From positions 1 to 56,585 of the forward strand of contig JANKMX010000003.1 in NCBI GenBank assembly GCA_024649995.1: DNA of 56,585 nucleotides. Direction: 5' to 3'. This document shows, one piece after another, positions 26,563-35,282 of this stretch (its first letter is position 1; the number at the start of each line of letters is the position of its first letter). The DNA comes from Gudongella sp. (GTDB taxonomy: Bacteria; Bacillota; Clostridia; Tissierellales; Tissierellaceae). Both the position numbers and the translations under genes were made by a program. The notes beneath the pieces were generated by a model. It saw nothing but the letters and a program-made list of their open reading frames with translations, was not told the origin of the DNA and did no database searches.

Positions 26563-26775
26563 AACCCCTCATCTCCAAATATAAGAGACGAAGGGTTTTC
26601 CGCGTTGCCACTCTTTTTGCATTTCTGCCAGCTTTGTTCCCTGTAAGGGGGGATTCCCTTGCCTTACTTTTTCAGGCAATGCTCCGGAGCCCATTCACTG
26701 CTTATCCCCGTCGAATTCACACCATCATCGACTCTCTTTAGAGTGTTACACAGCTACTATTCTCCCTCAGCTTAT
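26563..26775 (-). promoter_or_regulatory. T-box leader for trpS (tryptophan)
   Basis: The T-box core reads AGAGTGGCAACGCGG on the minus strand (26600-26615). Its UGGC matches a tRNA ending GCCA, the G73 of tRNA-Trp, unlike the UGGU of the valS leader. In stem I, GTGAATGGGC gives the specifier codon UGG (Trp) at 26691-26693. The terminator stem AACCCTTCGTCTC / GAGATGAGGGGTT occupies 26563-26597. A TATAAT box lies just upstream at about 26783-26788. This fills the gap between trpS and the alcohol dehydrogenase gene. Confidence 0.94.
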
Positions 26776-26874
26776 ATCTAATATTATACTACAATAAGCT
26801 CGGTTGTAAATATCATTCAAGCTCATTTACTGCAGAAAATTGCCATATCCATACCTTAAGTAGTCTCATATGCA

Positions 26875-28032
26875 CTATCTTCTGTCCTCATATGCTTTTA
26901 TAAACAGTTCGATATAGGTTTCCTTGTTCATTTTTTTTGGATTACTTGCGTTGGAACCATTTTCTACTGACATCTCAGCAAGCTTTTCAAAATCATCAGA
27001 ATCAATTTCCAATGAGCTTAATCCCGGTAGTCCAATTTCTTCCGATAGCTTCTTGATATGTTTTATCCCCTTTTCCGCAGCACGTCTGTCATCATTTTCA
27101 TCTATTCCCATGGCTCTGGCAATTCTTGCATATTTGTATTCACACTCTGGAAGATTGTATTCCATAACATATGGCAGTAATATTGAATTGCAAAGTCCAT
27201 GTGGAGCATCATAAAAACTGCCTAAAGCCTCCGCCATGCAGTGTACTGATGCAACATCCGAATGGCTAAATGATAATCCACCCATCAGGCTGCCCATCAT
27301 CATCCTATCTCTAGCCTCCAGATCATTCCCGTTGCCGACTGCTCTGGATATGCTTGAGGCTATGTATTCAACTGCATAAAGACCAATGGCTTCAGCTATT
27401 GGTTCTGTGCAATTGGCGGTATAACCCTCTATAGCATGAGTTAATGCATCTATACCTGTGGATGCAGTTATCAAAGGAGGTACACTAATGGTAAGCTCTG
27501 GATCTAAGATTGCAGTTCTTGCAGCTATGTAAGGACTTTTTACAGTGAATTTAAAATTCCTCTCTGAATCTGTTATCACTGACGAAAAGGTAACTTCGCT
27601 ACCAGTTCCAGCTGTTGTTGGTATTGTTATTAAAGGCATGCAGTTCTTCCCAATCTTATCCTTACCCTGATAATCCTTAATCCTTCCTCCTTGTCTAGCA
27701 ATCACAGCAGCGCCCTTTGCAGCGTCCATTGGGCTTCCTCCACCAAAAGCCAAAAATGTATCAACATCATTTTCCCTGGCAACTTTTGCACATTTCTCAA
27801 CGTTATGATCCTTTGGATTCGCCTCAATCTCATCAAAAATTATGTAGTCAAGGTTTTCATAATTAAGGATGTCTTCAAGCTTGCTCAACAATCCGGCTTT
27901 CACTATTCCCCTATCCGTTATTATCATAATCTTCTTAGCCTGGCTATTCCTAAGTTCCTGACCAAGTAAATTGATAGCTCCTGCCCCATATCTTATTTTT
28001 GTCGGTAAAATGAAATCAAATCTCTCAATCAA
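26875..28032 (-). CDS. iron-containing (group III) alcohol dehydrogenase
   Basis: A 385-residue Fe-ADH family enzyme reducing aldehydes or ketones with NAD(P)H. The nucleotide motif is AFGGGSPMDAAKGAAVIA. Metal ligands lie in GIDALTHAIEGY and the HCMAEALGSFYDAPHGLCNS region (Asp and three His). The start is TTG at 28030-28032, six bases after GGGAGG; the frame stays open upstream, but an extension would overlap the preceding gene. It is the last gene of a group including the DUF2007 and GGDEF-EAL genes. The physiological substrate could be butyraldehyde, lactaldehyde or similar. Confidence 0.93.
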   Translation of the reverse strand: MIERFDFILPTKIRYGAGAINLLGQELRNSQAKKIMIITDRGIVKAGLLSKLEDILNYENLDYIIFDEIEANPKDHNVEKCAKVARENDVDTFLAFGGGSPMDAAKGAAVIARQGGRIKDYQGKDKIGKNCMPLITIPTTAGTGSEVTFSSVITDSERNFKFTVKSPYIAARTAILDPELTISVPPLITASTGIDALTHAIEGYTANCTEPIAEAIGLYAVEYIASSISRAVGNGNDLEARDRMMMGSLMGGLSFSHSDVASVHCMAEALGSFYDAPHGLCNSILLPYVMEYNLPECEYKYARIARAMGIDENDDRRAAEKGIKHIKKLSEEIGLPGLSSLEIDSDDFEKLAEMSVENGSNASNPKKMNKETYIELFIKAYEDRR

Positions 28033-28051
28033 GTAAATCCCTCCCAAAGGT

Positions 28052-28294
28052 TTATTCTGATTCATCACCAATTATTGGTATTACTAGCTCCATTGCCTTT
28101 TCAAAGGTCTCCTCGGCTACAAGAATATCCGTCTTGAATGGCGAACTACCCGTGATTAATCTCATGTAGCTTCCAGATCCCTTGTTCTTAACAATGAATG
28201 GTATTCCGTTGTCTTCCAAAATTGCTGAAATCATGTTCATTTCAAATTCATTTTCTATTGTTCTTAGCACTACCAAATCCAGACTCTCTGACAT
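28052..28294 (-). CDS. DUF2007 (putative signal-transducing) protein
   Basis: An 80-residue soluble protein resembling the DUF2007 family. It has a beta-alpha-beta opening (LDLVVLRTIENEFEMNMISA) with LEDNGIPFIVKNKGSG, then ILVAEETFEKAMELV. Family members are proposed to bind small ligands or partner proteins, without a defined mechanism. The ATG at 28292-28294 lies six bases after GGAGG. It is tightly placed between the GGDEF-EAL gene (24 bp) and the alcohol dehydrogenase gene. Confidence 0.75.
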   Translation of the reverse strand: MSESLDLVVLRTIENEFEMNMISAILEDNGIPFIVKNKGSGSYMRLITGSSPFKTDILVAEETFEKAMELVIPIIGDESE

Positions 28295-28318
28295 AATTAA
28301 CCTCCATTCATGCATAAA

Positions 28319-30799
28319 TTAATAACTAGGTTTTAACAGCTCGTCTATTTCATCAACGGTCAGTGGTTTATGGAACAGATATCCCTGAGCATAATCACAA
28401 CCTACATCCTTTAGAAATTCAAGCTGCTCCTCGTTTTCAACACCCTCAGCCACAACACTCATTCCCAGATTGTGGGCCAGGTCAATAACTGCCTTTATTA
28501 TGAACTCCTTACCTTCATCTATCCCAATTTCCCAAATGAAATCCTTGTCCAGCTTTATCGTATCCACAGGTAACTTTTGAAGATAGGTCAAGGATGAATA
28601 TCCTGTTCCAAAATCATCCAAGGCAAGTCTAATGCCCATATCGTGTATCTGCCTCAAGGATCTTAGACTAACTTCCAAATCAGTTATTACTGCAGTTTCC
28701 GTAATTTCAAACACAATTTTCCCAAAGCTTCTACACTCTGATATATAGCTTTGAATCTTTTCTATCCATTCAACTCTACCCAACATCTCACCAGAAATGT
28801 TGATTGATAGGGAAAGGTCTCTAACACCTTTCAGATACCAACTCTTGCTCTGTTTGCAAGCTGTATCAATTACCCACTCCTCTATCTTGTCTATCTGTCC
28901 AGTCTTTTCAGAAAAAGGAATGAATTCCATCGGAGAAACTCTCCCCCTTATCGGATGATCCCACCTGATCAAGGCTTCCACACCGACTATATTTCCGCTT
29001 GAGAGTTCAACCTGAGGTTGATAATTCAATTGAAACTGACCATCTGTCAATGCTTCTCTCAAGTCATTACTCAATTGTATGTGATTCCAGGCTTGTTCAC
29101 GCATCTCTTTATCATAGAACTCATAGGTGTTCTTACCCTTTTCTTTGGCAAACGAAAGCGCACTGTCTGCATTTTGCATCAGCTGATCGTAGTCCTCACC
29201 GTGCATTGGATAGATTGCAACTCCAGCGCTTGCTGATATGTGAAAGGTATGGTCATCATAGTGCCAAGGGATTCTGATCTTATCCATCAAAACATCAATT
29301 CTCGAAATCAAGGTTGACTCCGGTACATCGTGAACCAGCATCACAAACTCGTCTCCACCAAATCTGTATACCCTTTCATCCTTTCCCATGGATTCAACCA
29401 TCAAGTCTCCTATATGTCTTAAGAGCTTGTCACCAGCAGCATGACCCATTGTATCATTTATTAGCTTAAAGTTGTCCACATCAAGATATATTAGAGCAAA
29501 TAATCGTTTTTTTGCTTTGCTGCTCCCAATGAGACTATTTGTATCCTCCCTGAACTTCTCCCTGTTGTACAGGTCAGTAAGAGGATCAAAGTAAGCCAAT
29601 CTTTCCAGCTTCTCCTCCATTTCCTTTCGATCACTTATATCAACGCCTACAAATACAAGCCCCTCCAGTCCCCCTTCCAGGTTGTGCAGGAAGCTGTTGC
29701 TCCAAAGTATGGTCTTCGTATTTCCTGACTTTGTATTCATTTTAGTCTCAACATTGCTCATGGAATTTCCATTGAACACCTTCTGAAGATGTTCATTCAA
29801 ATAGCTCTTCTCCTTTTCATCAATGAAGATTTCATATGCATTCTTATAAAGGATTTCATCTTCAGAGTACCCGAATAGTTCCTCACCGTACTTGTTGATT
29901 TTCTTGATTATTCCCAGCGGATCACAAACCAGAATTCCTATTGGTGCCTCTTTCGATATGCTTTCCACCAGCTCCTTTTCCTGATGCAGGTTTTCCTTGA
30001 GAAGAAGCTGCTCTGTCAAGTCTGTATGTGAGCCTGCCAATCTCAAGGGCTGACCATTTTCACCCCTGATAATCTTGCCTCTACTCAAAATCCATCTATA
30101 ACCTCCAGATGCTGTCCTTACTCTGAAAATATTCTCATATATGTTTTTACCATTTTTGATGTATTCCTCAAGCCTTTTCTTGCCTTCTGGCAGGTCATCC
30201 GGATGTACAAAGCTTTGCCATTTTTCCATGGTATCAACGGACTCTTGTTCATCAATAGTATATCCAAAATTATTTTTGGTCATTATTGATGTTTTGTAGT
30301 CGTTGTTTCTAATATCCCAATTCCAAACCCCATCGTTAGCTCCCTGGATTGACAGGTCGTATTTCAGTTGACTCTCCTCAAGTGCGTCCTTATAGTATTC
30401 CAACTGATCAAATCTCTCCTGTAGCTCATTTTTTGTCTCATAGAGATCCTTGTGTGAAAGGTCCAGCTTCTTATAACCTTTGTATAGTTCATCAGCAGCA
30501 TCCTTGAATAAATCCATCCTATTCTTTATAATAAAGTAGAATATCAGGCCAGAAAAAAAGACATAGAACCATCCCTTGTACGTTTGCATTCTTCCATACA
30601 AGTCTATGTCACCGGTAATAAACATTAAAAGCCTATCTGAAAAAAGTATCCACAACGACCCAATTACAACATAGATGATTATGAGTCTTAGACTTTCATA
30701 GCCAGGTCTTATGCTGGTCTTCAGACCGTTATAGTATTCCAATCTCTCTTTTAAATTGTTTGATGTTTCATCACTCGAAATCTTGTCCTTATAATCCAT
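28319..30799 (-). CDS. membrane-anchored PAS-PAS-GGDEF-EAL cyclic-di-GMP protein
   Basis: About 826 residues. Two membrane helices lie near the N-terminus (RLIIIYVVIGSLWILFSDRLL and KGWFYVFFSGLIFYFII) with a short external loop. Then come a coiled region, two PAS domains with PAC ends (DGVWNWDIRNNDYKTS; EAPIGILVCDPLGIIKKINK), a GGDEF domain with intact RFGGDEFVMLVHD, and an EAL domain with intact VEALIRWDHP and DDFGTGYSSLTYL. Both synthase and phosphodiesterase sites look functional. I take the ATG at 30797-30799 (GGAGG five bases upstream); ATGs at 30811 and 30814 are alternatives. The longer frame to 30982 overlaps the LysR gene and is unlikely. Confidence 0.93.
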   Translation of the reverse strand: MDYKDKISSDETSNNLKERLEYYNGLKTSIRPGYESLRLIIIYVVIGSLWILFSDRLLMFITGDIDLYGRMQTYKGWFYVFFSGLIFYFIIKNRMDLFKDAADELYKGYKKLDLSHKDLYETKNELQERFDQLEYYKDALEESQLKYDLSIQGANDGVWNWDIRNNDYKTSIMTKNNFGYTIDEQESVDTMEKWQSFVHPDDLPEGKKRLEEYIKNGKNIYENIFRVRTASGGYRWILSRGKIIRGENGQPLRLAGSHTDLTEQLLLKENLHQEKELVESISKEAPIGILVCDPLGIIKKINKYGEELFGYSEDEILYKNAYEIFIDEKEKSYLNEHLQKVFNGNSMSNVETKMNTKSGNTKTILWSNSFLHNLEGGLEGLVFVGVDISDRKEMEEKLERLAYFDPLTDLYNREKFREDTNSLIGSSKAKKRLFALIYLDVDNFKLINDTMGHAAGDKLLRHIGDLMVESMGKDERVYRFGGDEFVMLVHDVPESTLISRIDVLMDKIRIPWHYDDHTFHISASAGVAIYPMHGEDYDQLMQNADSALSFAKEKGKNTYEFYDKEMREQAWNHIQLSNDLREALTDGQFQLNYQPQVELSSGNIVGVEALIRWDHPIRGRVSPMEFIPFSEKTGQIDKIEEWVIDTACKQSKSWYLKGVRDLSLSINISGEMLGRVEWIEKIQSYISECRSFGKIVFEITETAVITDLEVSLRSLRQIHDMGIRLALDDFGTGYSSLTYLQKLPVDTIKLDKDFIWEIGIDEGKEFIIKAVIDLAHNLGMSVVAEGVENEEQLEFLKDVGCDYAQGYLFHKPLTVDEIDELLKPSY

Positions 30800-30884
30800 G
30801 TAGGCCTCCATCATACACCTTTCGCTACTTATACCCATATCATCCATATAAACACATTTAATGGCTCCAATCTCGGCCAAAAAT

Positions 30885-31760
30885 TCAACTAAGAAGTATC
30901 TCCACAAATTTATCAGCTGCCGGAGACATGCTAACATCCTTAAGATGACAAATTCCAACGCTCCTTTCTGGAATTTCAACATTAGTACTTATCTGGAACA
31001 AGTCTTCGTTATCGACATAAAGGCCTGAATACTCCTTGACAACGAAGGCAATCCCAAGTCCTATCCTTGCCAGTTCAAGCAGGAGGTCATGCGATCCCAG
31101 TTCAATTTCTGGGGAAATACTAATACCATTTGAACCAAGAAAATTCTCAACATATTCTCTAGATTTTGACCTGGTATCCAACATAATCAATGGTATATTC
31201 TGCAATTCTTCAAACTTGATGGTCCTGTTCTTAAGATGTGAATATCCCTTCCCTGCCACTAGAATATCGTGAATTTTTGAGGTGGGAATAATCTCTAGGC
31301 TTATATCCCCTATGGGAAGATTTAATACTGCAATGTCAATTTCGCCTGATTTCAGGAGGGTAGTAAGCTCCATTGTGGTTCTATTAATAATTCTAAGTCT
31401 CACCTGAGGGTAGTTCTTGTTGAATCTTTCAAGATAATCAATCAGGTAATATCTTGCAATGGTATCCCCTACTCCTATTCTAAGCTCACCTTCATAGAGA
31501 TTCTTGCTGTCAGCAATTCTTTTTTCACCCTTTTCTATTAAATTTATACCGGCATTTACATATTCAAAGAGCAATTCTCCTTCCTTTGTCAATACTACAC
31601 CCTTTGGAGTTCTTGTAAATAGTCTGATCTTTAAGTCATTCTCCAGCTGAGTTATAATCTGGCTGACTGCTGGCTGGCTGATATAAAGCTTTTTGGCTGC
31701 TCCAGATAAGCTTTTCTCCAATGCCACCTGATTGAAAATTCTATAGGGATCTAGTTTCAT
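30885..31760 (-). CDS. LysR-family transcriptional regulator
   Basis: A 291-residue LysR regulator. The N-terminal helix-turn-helix is ALEKSLSGAAKKLYISQPAV followed by SQIITQLENDLKI. The effector domain starts at about residue 90 (GELRIGVGDTIARYYLIDYL), the periplasmic-binding-like fold. It is transcribed divergently from the cofE homologue at 31873, the classic arrangement in which a LysR protein controls the neighbouring gene. The intergenic DNA contains AT-rich inverted sequences (ACTTTAAGT, TTTACTTATATCATAAAA). AAGGAGGAGTT precedes the ATG. Confidence 0.93.
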   Translation of the reverse strand: MKLDPYRIFNQVALEKSLSGAAKKLYISQPAVSQIITQLENDLKIRLFTRTPKGVVLTKEGELLFEYVNAGINLIEKGEKRIADSKNLYEGELRIGVGDTIARYYLIDYLERFNKNYPQVRLRIINRTTMELTTLLKSGEIDIAVLNLPIGDISLEIIPTSKIHDILVAGKGYSHLKNRTIKFEELQNIPLIMLDTRSKSREYVENFLGSNGISISPEIELGSHDLLLELARIGLGIAFVVKEYSGLYVDNEDLFQISTNVEIPERSVGICHLKDVSMSPAADKFVEILLS

Positions 31761-31872
31761 ATAACTCCTCCTTATCTCCCGTATACTTATTATTTATTTT
31801 ACTTATATCATAAAATAAAATATACTTTAAGTAAAGTGATAATTAACCTATGAAATAAAGGAGAGATGCTTT

Positions 31873-33063
31873 GTGGAAAGAATGGTTGGTACTGTAGTCA
31901 GAGGATTGAGAGCACCCATTATAAAGGAAGGCGATGACATAGCTAAAATAGTAGTTGATACCGTGACAAATGCTGCATCCAGTGAAGGCTACGAAATCCA
32001 TGACAAGGACATTGTCACCATAACTGAATCGATAGTAGCAAGAGCACAGGGTAATTATGCATCAATTGATTCAATAGCAGAGGATGTGGTCAATAAGTTC
32101 GGAAACAATGAATTTGGAGTAATTTTCCCAATTCTAAGCCGAAACAGATTTGCAGTGATATTAAGAGGGTTATCAAAACGGGCGAAAAAAATATTTCTTA
32201 TGCTGAGCTACCCATCAGATGAAGTAGGCAACCACCTAGTAGACATGGACCTTGTGGATGTCAAGGGTGTCAACCCTTGGACCGACGTACTGACTGAAAA
32301 GCAATTCAGGGATTACTTTGGCTATGTGAATCATCCCTTTACTGGGGTTGACTATATAGAGTACTACAAATCAATAATGGATGAATATGAAATTGACTAT
32401 GAAATAATCTTTTCAAATAATCCTCTTACAATTCTTGATTATACCAAAAATGTAATAGCATGTGATATTCACACGAGATTCAGGACCAAGGGTCTGCTGA
32501 AGAAATACGGTGGGCAAAAGATCTACGGACTGGATGACATTCTGAATGTTCCGCTTGATGGAAATGGATACAACCAGGAGTACGGACTTCTTGGTTCAAA
32601 CAAATCCTCTGAGGATAGGATAAAGCTCTTCCCAAGGGATGGGCAACCAATTGTTGAACGAATCCAAAGTGAAATCAAGGATATCACCGGTAAAACCATA
32701 GAGGTAATGATTTATGGAGACGGTGCTTTCAAGGATCCCGTAGGAAAGATTTGGGAATTGGCCGACCCTGTGGTTTCCCCAGCGTATACAAAAGGACTTG
32801 AGGGTACACCTTCAGAGGTTAAGCTTAAGTATCTTGCAGACAATGATTTTGGTCATCTTCAAGGAGATGCACTTAAAAGAGCAATTTCGGAATATATCAG
32901 AAATAAGGACGAATCACTTGTTGGTGAAATGGTTTCTCAGGGTACAACACCAAGAAGACTTACAGACCTCATCGGATCGCTTTCTGACCTTACCTCGGGA
33001 AGCGGTGACAAGGGTACGCCAATAATCTACATTCAAGGATATTTTGATAGCTACATTAAATAA
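31873..33063 (+). CDS. coenzyme F420-0:L-glutamate ligase (CofE) homologue
   Basis: A 396-residue protein of the CofE/COG1478 family. N-terminal marks are TVVRGLRAPIIKEGDDIAKI, KDIVTITESIVARAQGNY and, later, EVMIYGDGAFKDP and TPRRLTDLIGSLSDLTSGSG. True CofE adds glutamate to F420-0; Clostridia generally lack F420, and nothing else here points to F420, so this likely acts on another substrate. The start is GTG behind AAGGAGAGATGCTTT. It is divergent from the LysR gene. Its terminator hairpin is now split from the uspA copy by the IS element. Confidence 0.75.
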   Translation: MERMVGTVVRGLRAPIIKEGDDIAKIVVDTVTNAASSEGYEIHDKDIVTITESIVARAQGNYASIDSIAEDVVNKFGNNEFGVIFPILSRNRFAVILRGLSKRAKKIFLMLSYPSDEVGNHLVDMDLVDVKGVNPWTDVLTEKQFRDYFGYVNHPFTGVDYIEYYKSIMDEYEIDYEIIFSNNPLTILDYTKNVIACDIHTRFRTKGLLKKYGGQKIYGLDDILNVPLDGNGYNQEYGLLGSNKSSEDRIKLFPRDGQPIVERIQSEIKDITGKTIEVMIYGDGAFKDPVGKIWELADPVVSPAYTKGLEGTPSEVKLKYLADNDFGHLQGDALKRAISEYIRNKDESLVGEMVSQGTTPRRLTDLIGSLSDLTSGSGDKGTPIIYIQGYFDSYIK

Positions 33064-33075
33064 GCACATGATGAA

Positions 33076-33095
33076 GGCAGCCCATTTGGGCTGCC
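33076..33095. repeat. left copy of IS target duplication (terminator hairpin)
   Basis: GGCAGCCCATTTGGGCTGCC, an 8-bp palindromic stem with loop ATTT, occurs here and at 34711-34730 in the same orientation. The repeat can be read as up to 22 bp (A on the left, T on the right). It acts as the terminator of the cofE homologue. Confidence 0.9.
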
Positions 33096-33110
33096 TGAGA
33101 TTATCGAAAA

Positions 33111-33151
33111 AATGCAGTATTTCTGGTGACTTGTTCCAGAAATACTGCATT
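33111..33151. terminator. bidirectional terminator inside the IS left end
   Basis: AATGCAGTATTTCTGG and CCAGAAATACTGCATT form a perfect 16-bp stem around a nine-base loop, with A-runs on the left and T-runs on the right, so U-tracts follow on both strands. It ends the transposase transcript and blocks read-through from the cofE side. Confidence 0.85.
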
Positions 33152-33210
33152 TTTAATATTTATCCATGCACTACCACAATATTAAGTTGTATTTTACACG
33201 ATTTGTACCA

Positions 33211-34602
33211 TTAACTTTGGATATTTTCCTGCTTATCTAGCAGTCTTGCTATCTTTTTTGCATTGTAAGCAACCCCAGTCATTAGGACTTGGGCTTTAAC
33301 TCCATGGGAACCTCTGTAATGGGCATATCTCATGCCCATCAATTCTTTCAAATCTGCAAATGCCCTTTCGATTGTTTCCTTTCGACGCTGATATAACTTC
33401 TTTCCCTTTTCGGTCTTCATAAATGACCTTACTTCATCAGCATAGTGTTCTTTTATGTGCCTTCGTATTACTCGGGTCTGATCTGGTGATATTTCTCCTG
33501 TTATGCTGCTTTCATACAGGCATTTTTCTCGTTTGGGGCAATCCTTGCATATCTCTTTGTCACTACGGTATTCCACATAACCTTGTCGTGTAGTTGTTCT
33601 GTAACTTAATTCCTTTCCTTCGAAGCAGCGATACACATCTTCCTCCGGATAGTATTCAAACCAGTATTTTGATTTCTTTCCTCTCTTTGAGGCATATCTC
33701 CTGGGACCAATCACTGGGGTAATTCCTTTGCTTGTCAATTCTTCTATTATGTCCAGATTGAAATATCCTGCATCTGCTCCTGCATATTTTGGTGATAGTT
33801 CAAGTCTTTCAAACATTTCTTCCAAGTTATCCATATATACTGTACTGTCATGAACATTTCCTGGGGTTACGTGTGCGCTTAGGAGGATATTGTTTGCACT
33901 GTCAACGGTTCCATGAATCAAATGGTAGAATCCAACTGGCTTTCTATCTCTATGCATATATCCACTGTCAGGATCCGTTTTACTGGATTTTCTAGTATGT
34001 ATTTCTGTCTTTGGTTCAGCTGGCTCAAGGGGCTTTTGACCCTTGCTGATTCTCTTATCGTTCACCAGCATTAGTAGGGATTCGTCCTCTCTAATCACCC
34101 GAACTTCTTCTATACTTTCATATTTGGAGTTGCTTGCATTGGCTTTTACATGAGTCGAATCAGTGTAGACTATTTTACCATTTACGAATCCGTGATCTAT
34201 GGCTTTTAGGACAATCTCATTGAATATGTCTTCGTATATGGTTGAATCCTTAAACCTAACTGCTCTATTGTGACTTATTGTTGAATGATCTGGTATTGGC
34301 TCTGTCAATCCATATCCAAGGAACCATCGATAGGCCATGTTGTGATGGATTGCATCTACCAACTTTTCTTCGGATCTTATTCCATCCAAGGCTTGGATTA
34401 ATGACATCTTGAAAAGAACTACAGGGTCTATGGAGGGCCTTCCCTTATCTTCTGAATAAAAGGGTTCTACAAGATCGTATATGAAATCAAAATTAATGTA
34501 TTTATCAATTTTTCTCAAGTCATGATCTTTCTTTACTAGTTGTTCAAGCATTACCAACTCCAGCTGAAGCTGCTTATTATCTTTCTTTCCTCTTGACATC
34601 AT
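33211..34602 (-). CDS. IS1182-family transposase
   Basis: A 463-residue DDE transposase. The N-terminal DUF772-type region is DLVEPFYSEDKGRPSIDPVV, followed by MAYRWFLGYGLTEPIPDHST. The catalytic core has IVYTDSTHVKANAS (first Asp), AGADAGYFNLDIIEEL (second Asp), and a C-terminal ERAFADLKELMGMRYAHYRG (Glu). A Cys-rich insert (CKDCPKREKCLY) lies between the last two, as in the family. It looks intact. The ATG at 34600-34602 follows GAGGGGTGATTTTG, and an in-frame extension to 34635 lacks a ribosome site. Confidence 0.95.
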   Translation of the reverse strand: MMSRGKKDNKQLQLELVMLEQLVKKDHDLRKIDKYINFDFIYDLVEPFYSEDKGRPSIDPVVLFKMSLIQALDGIRSEEKLVDAIHHNMAYRWFLGYGLTEPIPDHSTISHNRAVRFKDSTIYEDIFNEIVLKAIDHGFVNGKIVYTDSTHVKANASNSKYESIEEVRVIREDESLLMLVNDKRISKGQKPLEPAEPKTEIHTRKSSKTDPDSGYMHRDRKPVGFYHLIHGTVDSANNILLSAHVTPGNVHDSTVYMDNLEEMFERLELSPKYAGADAGYFNLDIIEELTSKGITPVIGPRRYASKRGKKSKYWFEYYPEEDVYRCFEGKELSYRTTTRQGYVEYRSDKEICKDCPKREKCLYESSITGEISPDQTRVIRRHIKEHYADEVRSFMKTEKGKKLYQRRKETIERAFADLKELMGMRYAHYRGSHGVKAQVLMTGVAYNAKKIARLLDKQENIQS

Positions 34603-34641
34603 CAAAATCACCCCTCTCTTATATATATTCGACAAAAAAGA

Positions 34642-34672
34642 AGAAAATCCTTTTTGCTTTAAAGGATTTTCT
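34642..34672 (-). terminator. shield terminator upstream of the transposase gene
   Basis: AGAAAATCCTTT and AAAGGATTTTCT form a 12-bp stem, followed on the minus strand by TCTTTTTTG. It lies between the IS end and the transposase start, so it would stop transcripts entering from uspA. Such protection against impinging transcription is known for several IS families. Confidence 0.75.
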
Positions 34673-34710
34673 AAAAAAATATATATTTGTTTACTTTTTC
34701 GATAGACTCA

Positions 34711-34730
34711 GGCAGCCCATTTGGGCTGCC
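34711..34730. repeat. right copy of IS target duplication (terminator hairpin)
   Basis: The second copy of GGCAGCCCATTTGGGCTGCC with the same loop orientation as the copy at 33076-33095. Its last base is shared with the uspA stop codon, so it serves as the uspA terminator. Confidence 0.9.
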
Positions 34731-35155
34731 TATTTCACTACCAAAACTGATTTATTTGCATAATTGAGGACCTTGTTGGATACACTTCCAAGCAAAGATC
34801 TGGCTTGAACATTTGTACCTCTTCTTCCCATTACAATAAGGTCATAGTTTTCATCTTCGGCAATATCAATTATTGTTTCAGCCACTTCACCGTTTCTAAG
34901 GAGCGTATTAACCTTCCCAGGATATTCCTCCAACAGTTTCCTGGACTCCTCCAGAATCTTCTTGCCTTTCTCTATGTTTTTCTTGCTCAATTCAGATGTG
35001 TAATCCTGTTCTATTATATAAGGATTGTCCCTTTGGCTATTTACTATGGTTAAGATAAGTATTTCACTGTCATTCAGCAGACCTATCTCCTTGGCCTTGT
35101 TCAATGCCTTTACCGAATCCTCAGATCCATCGACAGGTACCAATATTCTTTTCAT
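34730..35155 (-). CDS. universal stress protein (UspA family)
   Basis: A 141-residue Usp-fold protein. It begins MKRILVPVDGSEDSVKALNKA and carries the ATP-binding signature G-x2-G-x9-G-S in GRRGTNVQARSLLGS near the C-terminus, so it is of the nucleotide-binding type. Its cellular role is generic stress survival, with no specific partner visible. It is a single-gene unit, with a terminator hairpin overlapping its stop codon and another (35250-35274) upstream that closes the peptidase operon. Before the IS insertion it was convergent with the cofE homologue. Confidence 0.92.
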   Translation of the reverse strand: MKRILVPVDGSEDSVKALNKAKEIGLLNDSEILILTIVNSQRDNPYIIEQDYTSELSKKNIEKGKKILEESRKLLEEYPGKVNTLLRNGEVAETIIDIAEDENYDLIVMGRRGTNVQARSLLGSVSNKVLNYANKSVLVVK

Positions 35156-35249
35156 CTTAAACGCCCCCTGTAAATTTTATTTTCTCCCTTATCATATACC
35201 CTTATCATCCTATTAATATACCAATTTGACTGATTTATTTACATAAATG

Positions 35250-35274
35250 ACCCAGTGTACCTGATACACTGGGT
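35250..35274 (-). terminator. terminator after the ArgE/DapE-like gene
   Basis: ACCCAGTGTA and TACACTGGGT form a 10-bp stem with a five-base loop, followed on the minus strand by CATTTATG. It ends the unit that includes the AGCS symporter and the peptidase gene. Confidence 0.75.
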
Positions 35275-35282
35275 CTCTTTAA

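Larger units (their letters stand above)
33096..34710 (-). mobile_element. IS1182-family insertion sequence, apparently intact
   Basis: An element of about 1.6 kb with imperfect terminal inverted repeats. The left end is GAGATTATCGAAAAA and the right end (reverse complement) is GAGTCTATCGAAAAA. It encodes one full-length transposase on the minus strand and is flanked by a 20-22 bp direct repeat that is itself a hairpin. Internal hairpins near each end act as terminators. The repeats are identical, implying a recent insertion. Confidence 0.92.

Noticed and set aside
28319-30982. Longest frame of the GGDEF-EAL gene starting at 30982
   Set aside because: It would overlap the 3' end of the LysR gene by about 100 bp and has no ribosome site; internal ATGs near 30799-30814 are better.
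31873-33063. Evidence for a coenzyme F420 biosynthesis cluster
   Set aside because: Only the CofE homologue is present; no cofC, cofD, fbiC or F420-using enzymes in the window.
33076-33095. GGCAGCCC hairpin as part of the IS terminal inverted repeat
   Set aside because: The loop ATTT has the same orientation at both ends, which fits a direct repeat (target duplication), not an inverted repeat.
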